Position numbers and translations under genes: made by a program
Notes under the pieces: model-generated
What the model was told of the DNA's origin: nothing
Seen by the model: only the letters and a program-made list of their open reading frames with translations
Databases searched by the model: none
In this document: in pieces, positions 31,903-44,190 of the stretch
Position numbering within the stretch: the stretch's first letter is position 1
How the letters are laid out: each line of letters starts with the position of its first letter
Assembly (NCBI RefSeq): GCF_907164915.1
Contig: NC_061866.1
Location: forward strand, 21,802,117 to 21,866,116
Reading direction: 5' to 3'
Source of the DNA: Impatiens glandulifera
Lineage: Eukaryota; Streptophyta; Magnoliopsida; Ericales; Balsaminaceae
DNA length: 64,000 nt

Positions 31903-34869
31903 TTAGGTTGGAGTCTATCCCGTCCAGAAGTTATGACCAGGAAGAAGAAGAAGAAGACTAATAATTAAATGTCTTTTTGTAGTTATTTTGAATGTTTTCA
32001 TAATGTTTTTGGTAAACTTATCATGGTTACATTGAACAATGTTTTGAGTGTTTCTTATGAAAACACTCATATGTGATTAACATGGATGTTTTTGAATGAT
32101 TACTTGCATGTTGTCTGTTTGTTTATTTATTGGATGAATGCATGTCTTGTTATGTGTATGCAGGTTTGCAATTTCTTCATCAAAAAGGGGGAAATTGTTG
32201 GGTCAAATTATTTTGACTAAGTGTTGAAATAATTTACCCACTGATATTTTGATGATGAAATAATTTATGAGTTTTGATACAGGTGTATTAAGACAACATG
32301 TTATTAGACTTAGATTTAATGAGGGTCATTAGACCGATTTTGATCTCCATTCGCATAAAATTAGACGCAGGTCTAATGGAATTAGACGCACAGTCTAACT
32401 CAACAGTGTTAGACGGGCAATCTAATAGATGCATGAATTAGACGAGAGTTTAATGGAATTAGACGTGAGTCTAATAGAATTAAACGTACAGTCTAACTCA
32501 TCGGAGTTAGACATGTAAGTCTAATAGATGTGTAAATAATTAAACGGATGGTCTAATGAATACGCGGAATTAGACGTGGCAGTCTAACCCAGTGGAGTTA
32601 GACGTGCCAGTCTAATGGTTATTATAATTAGACGGGCTGTCTAATTAGTGAAAGTTAGACGTGAGTCTAAATCCTTCAGACAAGTCTAAGGTAGAACCAG
32701 AATTAGACGTGTTAGTCTAATGGTTATTATAATTAGACGGGTTGTCTAATTAGTGAAAGTTAGACGTGAGTCTAACTCCTTCAGATTAGTCTGAGGTAGA
32801 ACCGGAATTAGACGTGGCAGTCTAACTTAGTGGAGTTAGACGTGCCAGTCTAATGGTTATTATAATTAGACGGATTGTCTAATTAGTGAAAATTAGACGT
32901 GAGTCTAACTCCTTCAGACAAGTCTGAGGTAGAACCGGAATTAGACGTGGCAGTCTAACTTAGTGCAGTTAGACGTGTCAGTCTAATGGTTATTATAATT
33001 AGACGGGTTGTCCAATTAGTGAAAGTTAGACGTGAGTCTAACTCCTTCAGATTAGTCTGAGGTAGAACCAGAATTAGACGTGGCAGTCTAACTTAGTGGA
33101 GTTAGACGTGCCAGTCTAATGGTTATTATAATTAGACGGGTTGTCTAATTAGTGAAAGTTAGACGTGAGTCTAACTCCTTTAGACAAGTCTAAGGTAGAA
33201 CCGGAATTAGACGTGTCAGTCTAATGTTTATTATAATTAGACGGGTTGTCTAATTAGTGAAAGTTAGACGTGAGTCTAACTCCTTCAGATTAGTCTGAGG
33301 TAGAACCGGAATTAGACGTGTTAGTCTAATGGTTATTATAATTAGACGGGTTGTCTAATTAGTAAAAGTTAGACGTGAGTCTAACTCCTTCAGATTAGTC
33401 TGAGGTAGAACCAGAATTAGACGTGGCAGTCTAACTTAGTGGAGTTAGACGTGCCAGTCTAATGGTTATTATAATTAGACGGGTTGTCTAATTAGTGAAA
33501 ATTAGACGTGAGTCTAACTCCTTCATACAAGTCTGAGGTAGAACCGGAATTAGACGTGGCTAACTAACTCAGTAGAGTTAGACATGCCAGTCTAATGGTT
33601 ATTATAATTAGACGGGTTGTCTAATTAGTGAAAGTTAGACGTGAGTCTAACTCCTTCAGATTAGTCTGAGGTAGAACCGGAATTAGACGCGTCAGTCTAA
33701 CTCATCGGAGTTAGACGTGTCGGTCTAATGGTTATATAATATTTAGACGGGTTGTCTAATTAGTGAAAGTTAGACGTGAGTCTAACTCCTTCAGATTAGT
33801 CTGAGGTAGATCCAGAATTAGACGCGTCAGTCTAACTCATCGGAGTTAGACGTGTCGGTCTAATGGTTATATAATAATTAGACGGGTATCTAATTATATT
33901 AGACCAGGCGGTCTAATCGACGTTTTTCATTAGAATGAGTTGACTTATTTCATTAGACTGATTTTCTCAAATCCGTCTAACTGAAATACGTTTAATGCTC
34001 TGTTCAAGCAGTACGCTTGAATCTAGCATTTCTCCTATCCACGTACTATAGTTGTACCCTACTCCTACTCCACTTTCCAGTGAAGATTAGTACAACAACT
34101 ATATGCATCCAATCAAGGAATGCCACGTAAGAGAATTTTCCTCACATTACCCGTTTTGTAGGTACATCTCTGATGGAATATTCGGTGCACTACCAGTTCG
34201 GTACGGCCACAATCCTTGTGCTCAGAACCTGCTGTGTACAATAGAGGCTTCCAATAGAAGAGCGCCACGTATCATTCTTGAAGATTCGACCGTTAGTTCC
34301 TACTCAGTACTTAATCAATCCTAAGCACAACGGACAATCAGCCTCAACCAATCTTACGAACAAGCATTCTGATTTTTCAGAGAGAGACTATTCAATCATC
34401 TTGCTTACTGAATTTATTTTGTGAAGCTTCTTTCTGATTGTATTGTGTGTGAATCGAGAGAGAGAGTTAGAATCAAAACACCATTAGCTGAGTGATATTC
34501 TTCATCTTCTTGTAATTGAACAAAAAGTGTTCTGTTCAATAGTGAGCTAAGTGTGTGTGTAAACTGTATTTGATTCTCATCATATAGTGAATCCTTCTGG
34601 TGGATGGAAGAAGGGGTGACGTAGGAGAGTTTCCCCGAACATCCATAAACAAACTGTTGTGTTCTTCTTTTCTGTCATCTTTTCATATTTCATCTTGTGC
34701 TTCAAACCCAAGTAAACAATTCCGCCTTGAATCTGTTTCAAGTGTTTACACAAGTTTGCGTAGAATAGAAAGAGATATTAATCCTAACAGGATTTCTATC
34801 AAACCGTTTTTCATAAGCCTTCATCATTAGCCATACCACCCGTCTCTATTGATAAAGCCGATCTTATCA
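31903..34869 (+). mobile_element. Second copy of the 3' end of element A with complete 3' LTR
   Basis: Repeats 10003-12926 and adds the missing LTR end. Purine tract at 32182-32195, LTR 32196-34869, ending TATCA, followed by the target duplication CAATA (34870-34874). The U3 array is at about 32352-33915, with about ten unit markers as in the 3' LTR at 10293. Short frames in the R/U5 part are LTR shadows. Confidence 0.9.
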
Positions 34870-37493
34870 CAATACATGGAATACATCACGGGGAGGCTCA
34901 AGATTCGATACGTTTCAACCTTGGTTTATGTGTCAAGCTTTTTTAAAAGAAAACATTATTTTAAAAGATTTTTAAAATTATGCATGGGAAATTTGGAATT
35001 TATTATATAAAAATAATTAATTTTCTTCAAATTTTAATAATCTGTGAGCCAAATAATAATTTGACCAAAACCCATTTTAAATTAATTAAACATAACTAAT
35101 TTTAAAGAATGTCGATTTGAAAATCAGAGTCGCCAAATTTTTTTTGAAAATCAATAAAATGAAACGTGTATAAATGTATTAATATCAGAATTTCTATAAG
35201 GGGTTCGGACTTTGTTTACGCCCAGGAAAGAGCTTATGCGTTATGTCCTCCGCCCCCGTCAAATGACGGTTTTTAAAAACATTAAATAAACAAAGTTTGA
35301 ATATTTCAAATTTAATTATAACATTTATTTTTCTTTAATTAGTAATCAAATGGTCCTAAACAAGGATAAGTTTAGATTGCGTAAATAATTGTATAAAATT
35401 CTTTTGAAGGGCGTACATGCGTTTGCATTGATATAATACTGAGTAAAAACCCTAAAGAATATCAGAAAAGTGTTAGAATTTAAAAAGAAATTCCAAACAG
35501 ACCCTTAGCCAAAATATTGGCTTAGGAAATATCTCAAAAATATATAAATATCATTTTCTGATATTTTTGAATTATTTGAAAATGGATTTGGGTTCCAAAA
35601 TTACAAAAATAATTTTGGATTTTGAAAAGTTGAACCAAACCGGCCTTGGGACCTGAGTCCTAGGGTCTAGGTCCGATTTTAAGGATCTAGGCTCGGACGG
35701 GCTTAGTCTAGACCAGGGCTCGGGCGCATGGGTTAAGGGACTGGAAGGGCTCGGTCTTGGGTTCTAGAGGCTTGGTTCCGAACTCGGACTTCTTGGTCAA
35801 GGGACCGGAGGGCATTGTCCTAGGGTTCATGAGGATCGGTTCTAAACTCAGACTATTCGGTCCTAGGTCTAGGTTTCTTCAGTCGTGGACTTGGGAGGCT
35901 CGGTTTTAAGTCAGACTCCTCGGTTCAAAGTTAGAAACCTCAGTCAGGTTGCTCGGTCATTACTTAAAAACACTGGTCTTGAATCTTTGTCCTAGCTTAA
36001 GAACATTGTTCATCGGTCTCGGTTCTAACTCAATAACACTAGTCCTAAGTCTCGGTCCTAGCTTAAGAACATTGGTCCTCAGTCTCGGTCATAATTCAAG
36101 AACACCGGTCTTGAGTTCGGTCCTATCTCAAGAATAACGGTCACAGTCTCGTTCCTAACTCAAGAACACCGGTCATTGATCTCGGTCCCGGTTCTGGTCT
36201 TACAGACTATAGGACTCGGTCCTAGGACCAAATGTTCTTTATTTGGTATGAATAAATTGCAGGTCTTATAACTTTTGATACAGATCATGGATAAATAATT
36301 TGTAAGTTATAGATGATTTATGTGATTTTGAAGAACAAAATCCATAACCTAAATCACGATAATTTGATCTTTACAAAGATCAATTTCTAAAAACCAATTT
36401 TAGCTCAAATTTTTGGATCTTTCAAATTAAGGCATTTCAATATCTGATTTTTGTTCCATTAGCTTTGAAATGGTGAATATAGTTGAACACAACCAAAACA
36501 ATAACATCATTACAAAGATTTTTGAAGATGAAATTAAAACTCAAAACTTTCAAAAATACAATTTTATCAAACATGATCAAAACGATGTTATAGTCATTGA
36601 GAAATCATCCCAATATGTTTACAAACATTTTTAGTAGCTATTTGAATCGAAAAATCAAGAATAAAACTCAAGAACATGTATTTTTAAAAATCTAATTTTC
36701 AAACTAATTTTTTGAAATATTTGATTCGGGTTGATTTGATCTTATTTCTTTCAACATAAAGTTCAAACATGATATATGGAATGGTTTTAAACAAAGAAAT
36801 CACATAACTAAGCCCTAGAAGTGATAAAACCGATCAAACTTGAAAATTTTGAAAAAATTTAAATTTTCAAACACAAATTACATTACAGATGTTCTGGATT
36901 CATACCAACAGCTGGAGAACACTCCTTAAATGTGTTGAAAGCTTTCTAAAATCCTGGATCAGAACTGTAATGGCCAAAAAAAATTTACAAAAATTTTTCT
37001 TGGCCGAAATTTGAGTTCCTTGATTTAGTCTATAATTTGTTGTGTTTGTTTGATTATTTTGATAGGGGGAGTGGGGGAGTATTTATAGTCGAGCTAGGTC
37101 GGATTAGGTGGTCAAATTCAAGTCAAAATTGATCTCCGACGATCTTATCCCTAATGTTATCTTGATTTGTGGCATCCTAGATTAAGGTAGGATAAGATCA
37201 ATAGGCATAGGGGTTGTGTAGCGAGGATAGGCGAGCACGTGGAAGAAAAAATATAGGCATAAGGATGGTTGTAGGTGGAGATAAGGCTTTTAGAAGAATC
37301 ACATTGGTGATTTACGTTTTCGGTGAGCGTCCTGTTGCGGCGAAGAAGACGACCCAAAGCAGCGTCGTATCATTGGCATCGTTTACGTTCCATCGTGTCT
37401 ATCAGTGTTTGGGCTAACGGGGTTAGGCATCCCATTAGTTGATTCGTTGGAGCAAGCGTGCGCTTGTAGAAACTAATTTTTGTTCCTCTAGGT

Positions 37494-38358
37494 TATGGGT
37501 GTAAACGAGCCTAGCCGAGCTTGATCTAGCATTCGCTTGAGTTCGGCTTGACTCGTTTTTTATTGTCTCGCTCGAGTTCGGTCGAGCTTTTAATATTATG
37601 CTTGAGTTCGCTTTAAATATATTTATATATTAATTTCTTATATTAAAAAAACCTAAATCACCATTCTTCAATGACTAGTTCACCACACAAATATTTCATA
37701 TCCTTAGTTATATATTATTTAAAAAAAAGACAACCATAACTCAAAATATAGTTCATAAAACATAAAATTTCAGCAACATGCGTCATGCGTGTTCATCTCA
37801 AATTTCAGCAAAATGCGTGTTCATCTCAATCAAAAATTCTCGATCTAAGTTTGTTGAAGAATTATCAATGGGCATTCTCTTGAGTATTCTTGCAAAATGG
37901 TTTTAAAAAATAAAATATTTTATAATGAAATAAAAATACTTTTATATCTTATAAAATATAATATATTGACATTGCATATATTAAATAATATTACAATATA
38001 ATTATAATTATATTTCTGTAATTAAATTAATATCAAATATATGTATTTCCTTATAAATATTATATAATATATATTTTTTAATTTATAAATATAATTCTTG
38101 TATATCTTGATATACCAAAATATTGAAAATCTTATACCTTTTACGTACCAATATTTTAGCATCGGTATCATAAGCAATAAACCCATAAATAGTCTTATGC
38201 GTGTTTCTAATTTTGATTAAAACATAAAATATAATTAAAAAAATATATAATTAGGCTTGAAAAAGCTCAACGAGCTGGCTCGAGCTCGGCTCGAATTCGA
38301 TTTTGACCGAACTCGAATTGAGTTTTAACCGAGCGGCTCAGCTCATTTACACCCCCTG
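37494..38358. mobile_element. hAT-like non-autonomous element, copy 2 (865 bp)
   Basis: Same element and same 8-bp flank CTCTAGGT (37486-37493, 38359-38366) as copy 1. It carries 28 extra bases at about 37801-37828, a local tandem repeat of the AATTTCAGCAA...GTGTTCATCTCA stretch. Confidence 0.8.
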
Positions 38359-38473
38359 CTCTAGGTTTATATTTTTAAGCCTATAAAAATAATTAAAAAT
38401 CTGAAATATAAACGTTGAAACAATTGGAAAAGAAAATTTGATTAATATATCCATGTAATTTTGTTCAAAAACA

Positions 38474-38481
<8 letters not shown>

Positions 38482-38509
<28 letters not shown>
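38482..38509. repeat. (AT)n microsatellite, about 14 units
   Basis: The counterpart of 16090-16182 in copy 1, much shorter and preceded by an A-run. Confidence 0.92.
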
Positions 38510-38513
<4 letters not shown>

Positions 38514-38744
38514 GAATAATATAAACTTAATTAATGAGTTTAGTTTAAATAAACTCATTATTAATTTGAAATTATTTAGATATTTTTAGAATAGAATAAT
38601 AATAATAAAAATAATAATTAAGGTAAATGCACCAATTGTTATTAATTATGGTTTAATTTTGAAGGTATCTTAGGAAATAAATAAAATGAAAACAAATATA
38701 ATATATATATATATTAATATTATTATTATGATTATTTTTTATTT

Positions 38745-39272
38745 TGTAGAAAGGGAAAGAGATAAGCCCAAACGAGGCAAGCCTATTTAGAGTAGGCCCA
38801 ATCCATAAACGTTCAGACCAGAGGAAATAATCCTAGAGTGAAGATAATTAAAAAGGATTTTTTTTCCTTTATTCTAACATTTCTGCCCCTCACTTACGTC
38901 GTAAACTCCTTCCAAAGGGAGAGCGAGGCTCTCGCCTCTATCTAACCTTCTCTCAACAATGTCCGGCGTCAAAAGAGGTAGAAGACGGACAGCGAAATCT
39001 AGATATTCGGTTGCCGAGAAGACCGAGTAGAAGATGCCATGATCTCCGACTAGATCTAGTCTTCCCCGATGCCCGCCGAGAAGATCGAACCGAAGAATAA
39101 TCTCAACTTAGAGTCTCTTGAATCTCTAGAGATCCAGATCTAAGAACACCCCATTATTCTTTCAATTATTCTTCTTAGAGTGACAAAGAGTGGTAGAGTT
39201 ATCTAGAACACGGTGATTTGGGTTAGTTATTCAAGTTCTTTGTCTTTTGTAAGATTGCTTTAAATCTGATAC
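38745..39272 (+). repeat. Recombinant E LTR (product of LTR-LTR recombination), cut by B
   Basis: Up to about 39015 the sequence follows the 5' LTR of E (AGATATTCGGTTGCCGAGAAG). From GACCGAGTAGAAGATGCCAT on it follows the 3' LTR. Only one unit of the internal repeat remains, while both parents have two. The interior of E, with its CACTA element and solo LTRs, is missing between the two halves. Confidence 0.82.
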
Positions 39273-40957
39273 TGTTAGGATCAAGATCAGCGATAGAGAC
39301 GGAGGTCTAACTATGTTGAACGCTTACACACTTAGTTTGATATTAACTCTATTAGAAGTTAATATTTGTTTCTATTCTTTGCAATTCGTCACAAACTCTT
39401 GAACCGAGTTCAAGCGCGGAAATGTTTATTTAGACTTGAAGTAGTAAGTAAATGGGATTGAAATGAAGTAACACAAGAGACGATGGATTTTATGGATGTT
39501 CGGAGTAGAAACTCCTACGTCACCCCTTCTTCTCAACCTTGAGAAGGATATTCACTAGAAGATTTGGTTTGAATACAATACATGTACAAACCCAGACGGA
39601 CAACCAGGACTTAGACACTGCTTATTTCCAAACTCCTAGCACACACTCAGTTGAACAGAAATAAATTTCGTCAACTTACAATATAGAGGACTCACACAAA
39701 TAAACAGTATGTAATACAATTTTTGTATTCTAGCAAACTTGAGAGCTTTTAGGATTTTGAGAGCTTGAAAGAGTAGTGAGAACAATCGGCGTTTTTACTT
39801 GTGAAAGAAGTTGATCGTTCACGAACTGGTAAAACCTTATATGTCGCAAATTGTCTTATATCTTGTTCTTAAGTTCTAAAACTGCAACGGACATATTTAC
39901 TTCAGAGGACGCCTGTCCTAATTCGATTGGATGAGTTTCAGAATAGTAAATTAGGGAGGATCATATTTGATCTTGTCTGTACTTGAATAATAGTAAGCCA
40001 AATTCTTATTAATGGGATTGCGATGTACGAGGAACGTACAACTTAGACCTTGTCTTGTTTCACAGTATTCTTTTATATGTCTGATTCTATTGTCATGTCA
40101 AACTGCTCATAACGAATTCTTATTCGGGAACTAAGGCTGATCAGGTACATGAAAGCGCTTATCCAAACTACCGAACTTGGGAAATACCAGAGACGCTTAA
40201 TGTAGAGTCGGATTGATAAATTACCAGAGACGTTTATCCAAAACCAATTTGGATAAATTACCGGATGTGCCTCTTAATAAATAACTGAAGCATAGAATAT
40301 CGGAGACGTTTATCCAAAAACGATTTTGATAAACTACCAGGTACGCCTCTTGATAAAATACCAGAAGCATTTAATACTGAATAGTTCAAACCTTAATGAT
40401 ATATATATTGAAATATCTACTTTTGAATGAAATGGACTTTTCACTCATTTAGTAAAGTCTTCTGTCAAGGGAGCATTTGCCTTCCAGGGAATCAACCCCT
40501 TTCAAAAAACCGATTTGGATAAACTACCGGGTACGCTTCTTGATAAAATACTGAATGCACACAAAATATTGAACGCATGCTTATATTTAAGCCGAACTGT
40601 AAAATACCGGATACGTTTCAATATAAACCGAAGATAAAATATTGGACGTGCCTTTGTAAAATACCGAAGTCACAAACTACAGGAAGTATGTATGTAAAAT
40701 ACCGAAGTCACAAACTACCGGAAGCGTGTATGTAAAATATCGAAGTGGAGATGAAACCGGAAACGCGTATGTAAAATACCAAAGTGGAGATAAAACCGGA
40801 AGCACTTCTTTTATAAAACCGAAGTTTGATCAAATGTCGGATTTTGATCAACTACCGGACAGCTTTTCCTTTCCAGTTTTTTTCAGTCTGTACAGAATTG
40901 ATTTAACACAATTCAGTTCTTTATTTATACACTTATAGTTAATATTTTTATTTAACA
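39273..40957 (-). repeat. 3' LTR of element B
   Basis: Ends: TGTTAGGATC on the plus strand at 39273, and TTTAACA at 40951-40957. TATA box on the minus strand near 39841. Direct counterpart of 29740-31423. An array of short (CCGGA/GTAAAATACCGAAG) repeats at about 40640-40800 gives a spurious 70-codon frame. Confidence 0.75.
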
Positions 40958-41514
40958 ATTTCTCTATTTTTAATTATTTAAGCTAAATATTCAAAACCTG
41001 GTGATTTTACAATCAATCGCTAATTATCCTAAGTTAATTAGCTATTTTTATATAACAATTTCTCCCTCTTTGATTGCTTAAAATAAATTATCAAAGTTAA
41101 TTATGTATGTATTTTTAGCAATTTCTCCCTTTTTGATAGTTTTATCTTAAAATTATCAAAACCAGTATTTGATCAAAAATATTTTTAACATGCATCATTT
41201 GATTTTCCCTGTTTAAAAATCAAAACAGGAAATGTAATTAGTCAGAACCAATTGTTCTACAAAATCAGTTCAACGATTATATAATATAAAGAAAAAAATA
41301 AGTAGGTAGGTAAGTTTAGTGTCCCTCCCTTGCGTATCCTATTTGTTTTTCGTCAATGTCCCCCATGACCTAGTCCACAATACTCCCAACAGTTCAACTG
41401 CCAGCATTTCTTCCACGACCCCTTCTTGATAACATCAGAAAGATTAAAAGGAATGAATTCTAATGACTTGGGGACCCTAGGAGCATTTCTTTCTTGGCAT
41501 TTTCCGTTTCTACC
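40958..41514 (-). other. Untranslated 3' interior of element B
   Basis: Purine tracts and AT-rich sequence; no gene. Positions up to 41436 are duplicated at 31424-31902. Confidence 0.5.
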
Positions 41515-42165
41515 CTAATGGGAGGGTTTGGGACTAGTTACGGGTCCAACACAAACATCAATGTCGAAGACGAATGTGCTAAGTTGAGCAACATATCCTG
41601 TCAGCATTCTTGGGGAAGATATAATTTTCTTCAAGTTATCGAAAATGACCTTTGACTAGTTGATTGGGATGCCTCTAGTAATAGTCACCATCATTTCAAA
41701 TGTCTTTTCTGAGTAGACATGTGTAGATTCTTTAGCCATAAGAGATTTTGAGATGATGTCGTTGAGTAGTGAGAACTCAGTCTTCAAGGAAGACTTGATC
41801 CCATGAGTTCCAACAAGAGCAGAGGAGTTTAAGAAGATTAATGACATCTTGTAGACGATGTCATTTGTGGAAGGAGGAAAATCAGAGAACCCTTCCGTAG
41901 GAAGTTCGAAGGATTTTGCAAAGTCTTTTTCAGAGAAGCACAATTCTTCTCCTCTTAATTTTGACAGGATAGTTGTATCATCAATTACCCTTTCATTTTC
42001 AAAGAAATCATAAACAACGTCTTCGTAGATCACATATGATCCTTCGAGAAATTTTTGTAGTCCTGAATTCTTGAGGGTTTCGAACATAGAGGTAATATGT
42101 TCATCCAAGACGAAGGAGAACGATTCGAAGTCGATGATCAAGGTATTACGAGCAAAAACTTCCAT
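41515..42165 (-). pseudogene. Retrotransposon accessory protein after pol, element B
   Basis: ATG at 42165. 169 codons to a TAG at 41658-41656, then open in frame to a second TAG at 41515-41517. Family landmarks: IDFESF (residues 10-15), FETLKNSGLQKFLEG (about 28-42), DFFENERV, FELPTEGFSDFPPS (about 86-99), THGIKSSLKTEF, LLNDIISKSLMAKE and MMVTITRGIPIN. The first stop replaces the Trp that follows IN in the other copies (TGG to TAG). After it, SKVIFDNLKKI continues the match, so the gene was longer. No signal peptide or membrane helix is visible. Function unknown. A TATA-like box and the G-box dyad lie upstream. Confidence 0.7.
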
Positions 42166-42279
42166 TTCTTGATTTCGAAGGAGGGAGATAGCTTTTGTTT
42201 GGGAAAGAGAGTTTTAGATCGAGAGAGGATAGGAACTTAGATCTACTTAAGGAGTTTTGGGACGTTTAAGTTACTCTCA

Positions 42280-42289
42280 ATAAATATAG
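42280..42289 (-). promoter_or_regulatory. TATA-like box of the accessory gene (B)
   Basis: The minus strand reads GCTATATTTATTGAG. The box is 124 bases before the ATG at 42165. Confidence 0.4.
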
Positions 42290-42365
42290 CATTAAATAGG
42301 TGGGTATTCATTTAAGATTCATCCTAAAGTCCATTGGGTAAATAAAAGTAATTGTTACCCATGTT

Positions 42366-42421
42366 AGTCATACTTTTGAACATTGAAAGACATGTGTGTT
42401 CAAGTTATTTGATATATGACT
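42366..42421. promoter_or_regulatory. Symmetric G-box dyad, decayed, upstream of the accessory gene (B)
   Basis: AGTCAT (42366-42371) and ATGACT (42416-42421) are centred on CATGTG (42391-42396), a G-box with one CG-to-TG type change. On the minus strand the core ACACATGTCTTTCAA matches C (ACACGTGTCTTTCAA). Confidence 0.55.
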
Positions 42422-43072
42422 ATTTAATATCTAAAAGTGAATATTCATAGATAGATAGAGACGAAATTGACAAATGTCCCATTTTGATTCGAAGATGAGA
42501 CTACCGAAATATTAATGTAAATAGCCAAAATATATGTCTGCATATCTTGTATTTAAGGCATCGGTTATTTAAGTTTGAGGAAATATCGCTTCCTCTTAAA
42601 ACGGAAACTTAATCGAGCGATATTTGTTCAAATTATAAATAACCGACTGGTTTGGATCCAAGTTGCTTACGCTGTTTTGTTTTAATCTACAGGTGTTTCG
42701 GTCGAATGATCTGATCGGTTTCAAAACGAAAAAATCGTCCGGTTTTATCTATCTGATTGATTTATCAGGTCATTTTCCCTCTAAATTTATGTAAACAAAT
42801 ATTTTATAAAATCATGTAATGAAAATGTTTTTGAGAAGCGAAGGCTTCTCCCTAGATTTATGCATGGTATTTTTATGAAAACGAATGCAATAAAACTATT
42901 TTGAAAAACGGGGGCTTCTCCCTCAATGCATGCCATGGTTTTTTTGAAGATAAATGTAATAAGAACATTTTGAACGATAGAAAGGTTCTCCCTAAGTGAA
43001 AGCCATATTTTAGAAAACTTAGTTAATGTCTGTAAGACCCAAAATATTTCTAAAGTAAGAAAACTTAGTCTC

Positions 43073-44190
43073 TTAGAGTGGCTTTGTGAGTATATCAACC
43101 ACTTGTTGGTCGGTTGAGACATATTCCAACTGAATATGCTTCTGCACCACATGATCTTGAATGAAGTGGTGTCTGATATCTATGTTCTTGGTCCTTGAGT
43201 GCAATATCGGGTTGTATGTTATGGCAATAGTGTTGGTGTTGTCACAGAATATTGGGGATTCCTCAACCTGGATACCAAAATCTTTCAATTGTTGTTGGAT
43301 CCATAGTAACTAATCACAGCAACTACCAACGGCAAGATACTATGCTTTATCCATTGAGGTTACAATGGAGATCTGTTTCTTGTTGTACCAGGAGACAAGT
43401 CGATCACCAAGGAATTGACATGTTCTACTAGTGCTCTTCCTGTCCACCTTATAACCTGCATAATCTTCATTAGAGTAGTTAATCAAATTGAAACTGTAAT
43501 CCTTCGGATAACACAGTCCCACATTTTGAGTGCCCTTAAGATATTTCAAAATTCTTTTAGCAGCAACATAATGAGATTGTTTAGGATTAGCTTGAAATCT
43601 CCCGCAAACACCAACAACAAAGAGAATATCTATCTTGCTTGATATTAAATAGAGCACAAAACCAATGATTCCTCGATAGGCAGTGATCTCAATGTTTTGA
43701 CCATCTTTATCCTTATCAAGCTTGATCGATGAGCTCATTGGTGTTGAGGCAGTAGAACAACTTTCCATGTCGAACTTCTTCAGCAGCTCCTTTGTGTACT
43801 TCGCCTAGTTGATGAAAGTGCCTCCTTCAAGTTGACAAACTTGAAGGCCTAAGAAGAAGCTTAGCTCCCCCATCATGCTCATCTCGAATTTATCTGTCAT
43901 CATCTTAGAAAATTTCTCACACAACTTGGGGTTAGTTGACCCAAAAATGATGTCATCAACATATATTTGAACAAGTAAGATATAAGAATCTTTTTCAAAC
44001 TTAAACAATGTCTTATCAATAAATCCTATAGTGAAATCATGATCAAATAAAAACATAGTAAGAGTATCATACCATGCTCTAAGGTCCTAATTAAGACCAT
44101 ATAATGCTTTGTTTAATCTAAAGACATGACTTATCAAAGTAGAGTTTTTATAACCGGGAGGCTGCTCAACGTAGACCTCCTCATTAATTA
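43073..44190 (-). pseudogene. Copia RT (C-terminal part) and RNase H pseudogene of element B
   Basis: One minus-strand frame from 44188 to 43073. It holds [19 protein letters not shown], a TAG in place of Gln in the usual [18 protein letters not shown] (near 43960), [10 protein letters not shown], another Gln-to-TAG at 43805-43807, TPMSS, YRGIIGF, and RNase H. RNase H shows SNEDYAG where the family has SDADYAG, so a catalytic Asp seems lost. TAG at 43340 lies in the STAEAEYL region, FCDNT and HSRTKNIDIRHHFI follow, and the frame ends at DILTKPL. The upstream RT, integrase and gag are separated by the insertion of C. Confidence 0.88.

Larger units (their letters stand above)
34870..38744 (-). 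mobile_element. LTR of Tat-like element G, copy 2 (more complete at its U5 side)
   Basis: 34870-35192 is present only here (deleted in copy 1). On its minus strand it has TTTGGCGACTCTGATTTTC at about 35118-35136, a motif typical of the U5 side of Tat LTRs. From 35193 it follows 12927 onwards, including the TATA box at 37080-37087 and the hAT-like element. It keeps about 170 bases near 36100-36270 absent from copy 1. Confidence 0.62.
39273..44190 (-). mobile_element. Copia (Sirevirus-like) element B, 3' half
   Basis: Read on the minus strand: RT from within the [11 protein letters not shown] block (44190), RNase H, spacer with G-box dyad, accessory gene, three purine tracts, LTR to 39273. The 5' part lies beyond the insertion of C, which cut RT at 44190, and is outside the window. 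B itself sits in the E 3' LTR (left flank GATAC). Confidence 0.85.

Noticed and set aside
43415..43642. Plus-strand frame opposite the RNase H of B
   Set aside because: Shadow of the minus-strand pol gene.
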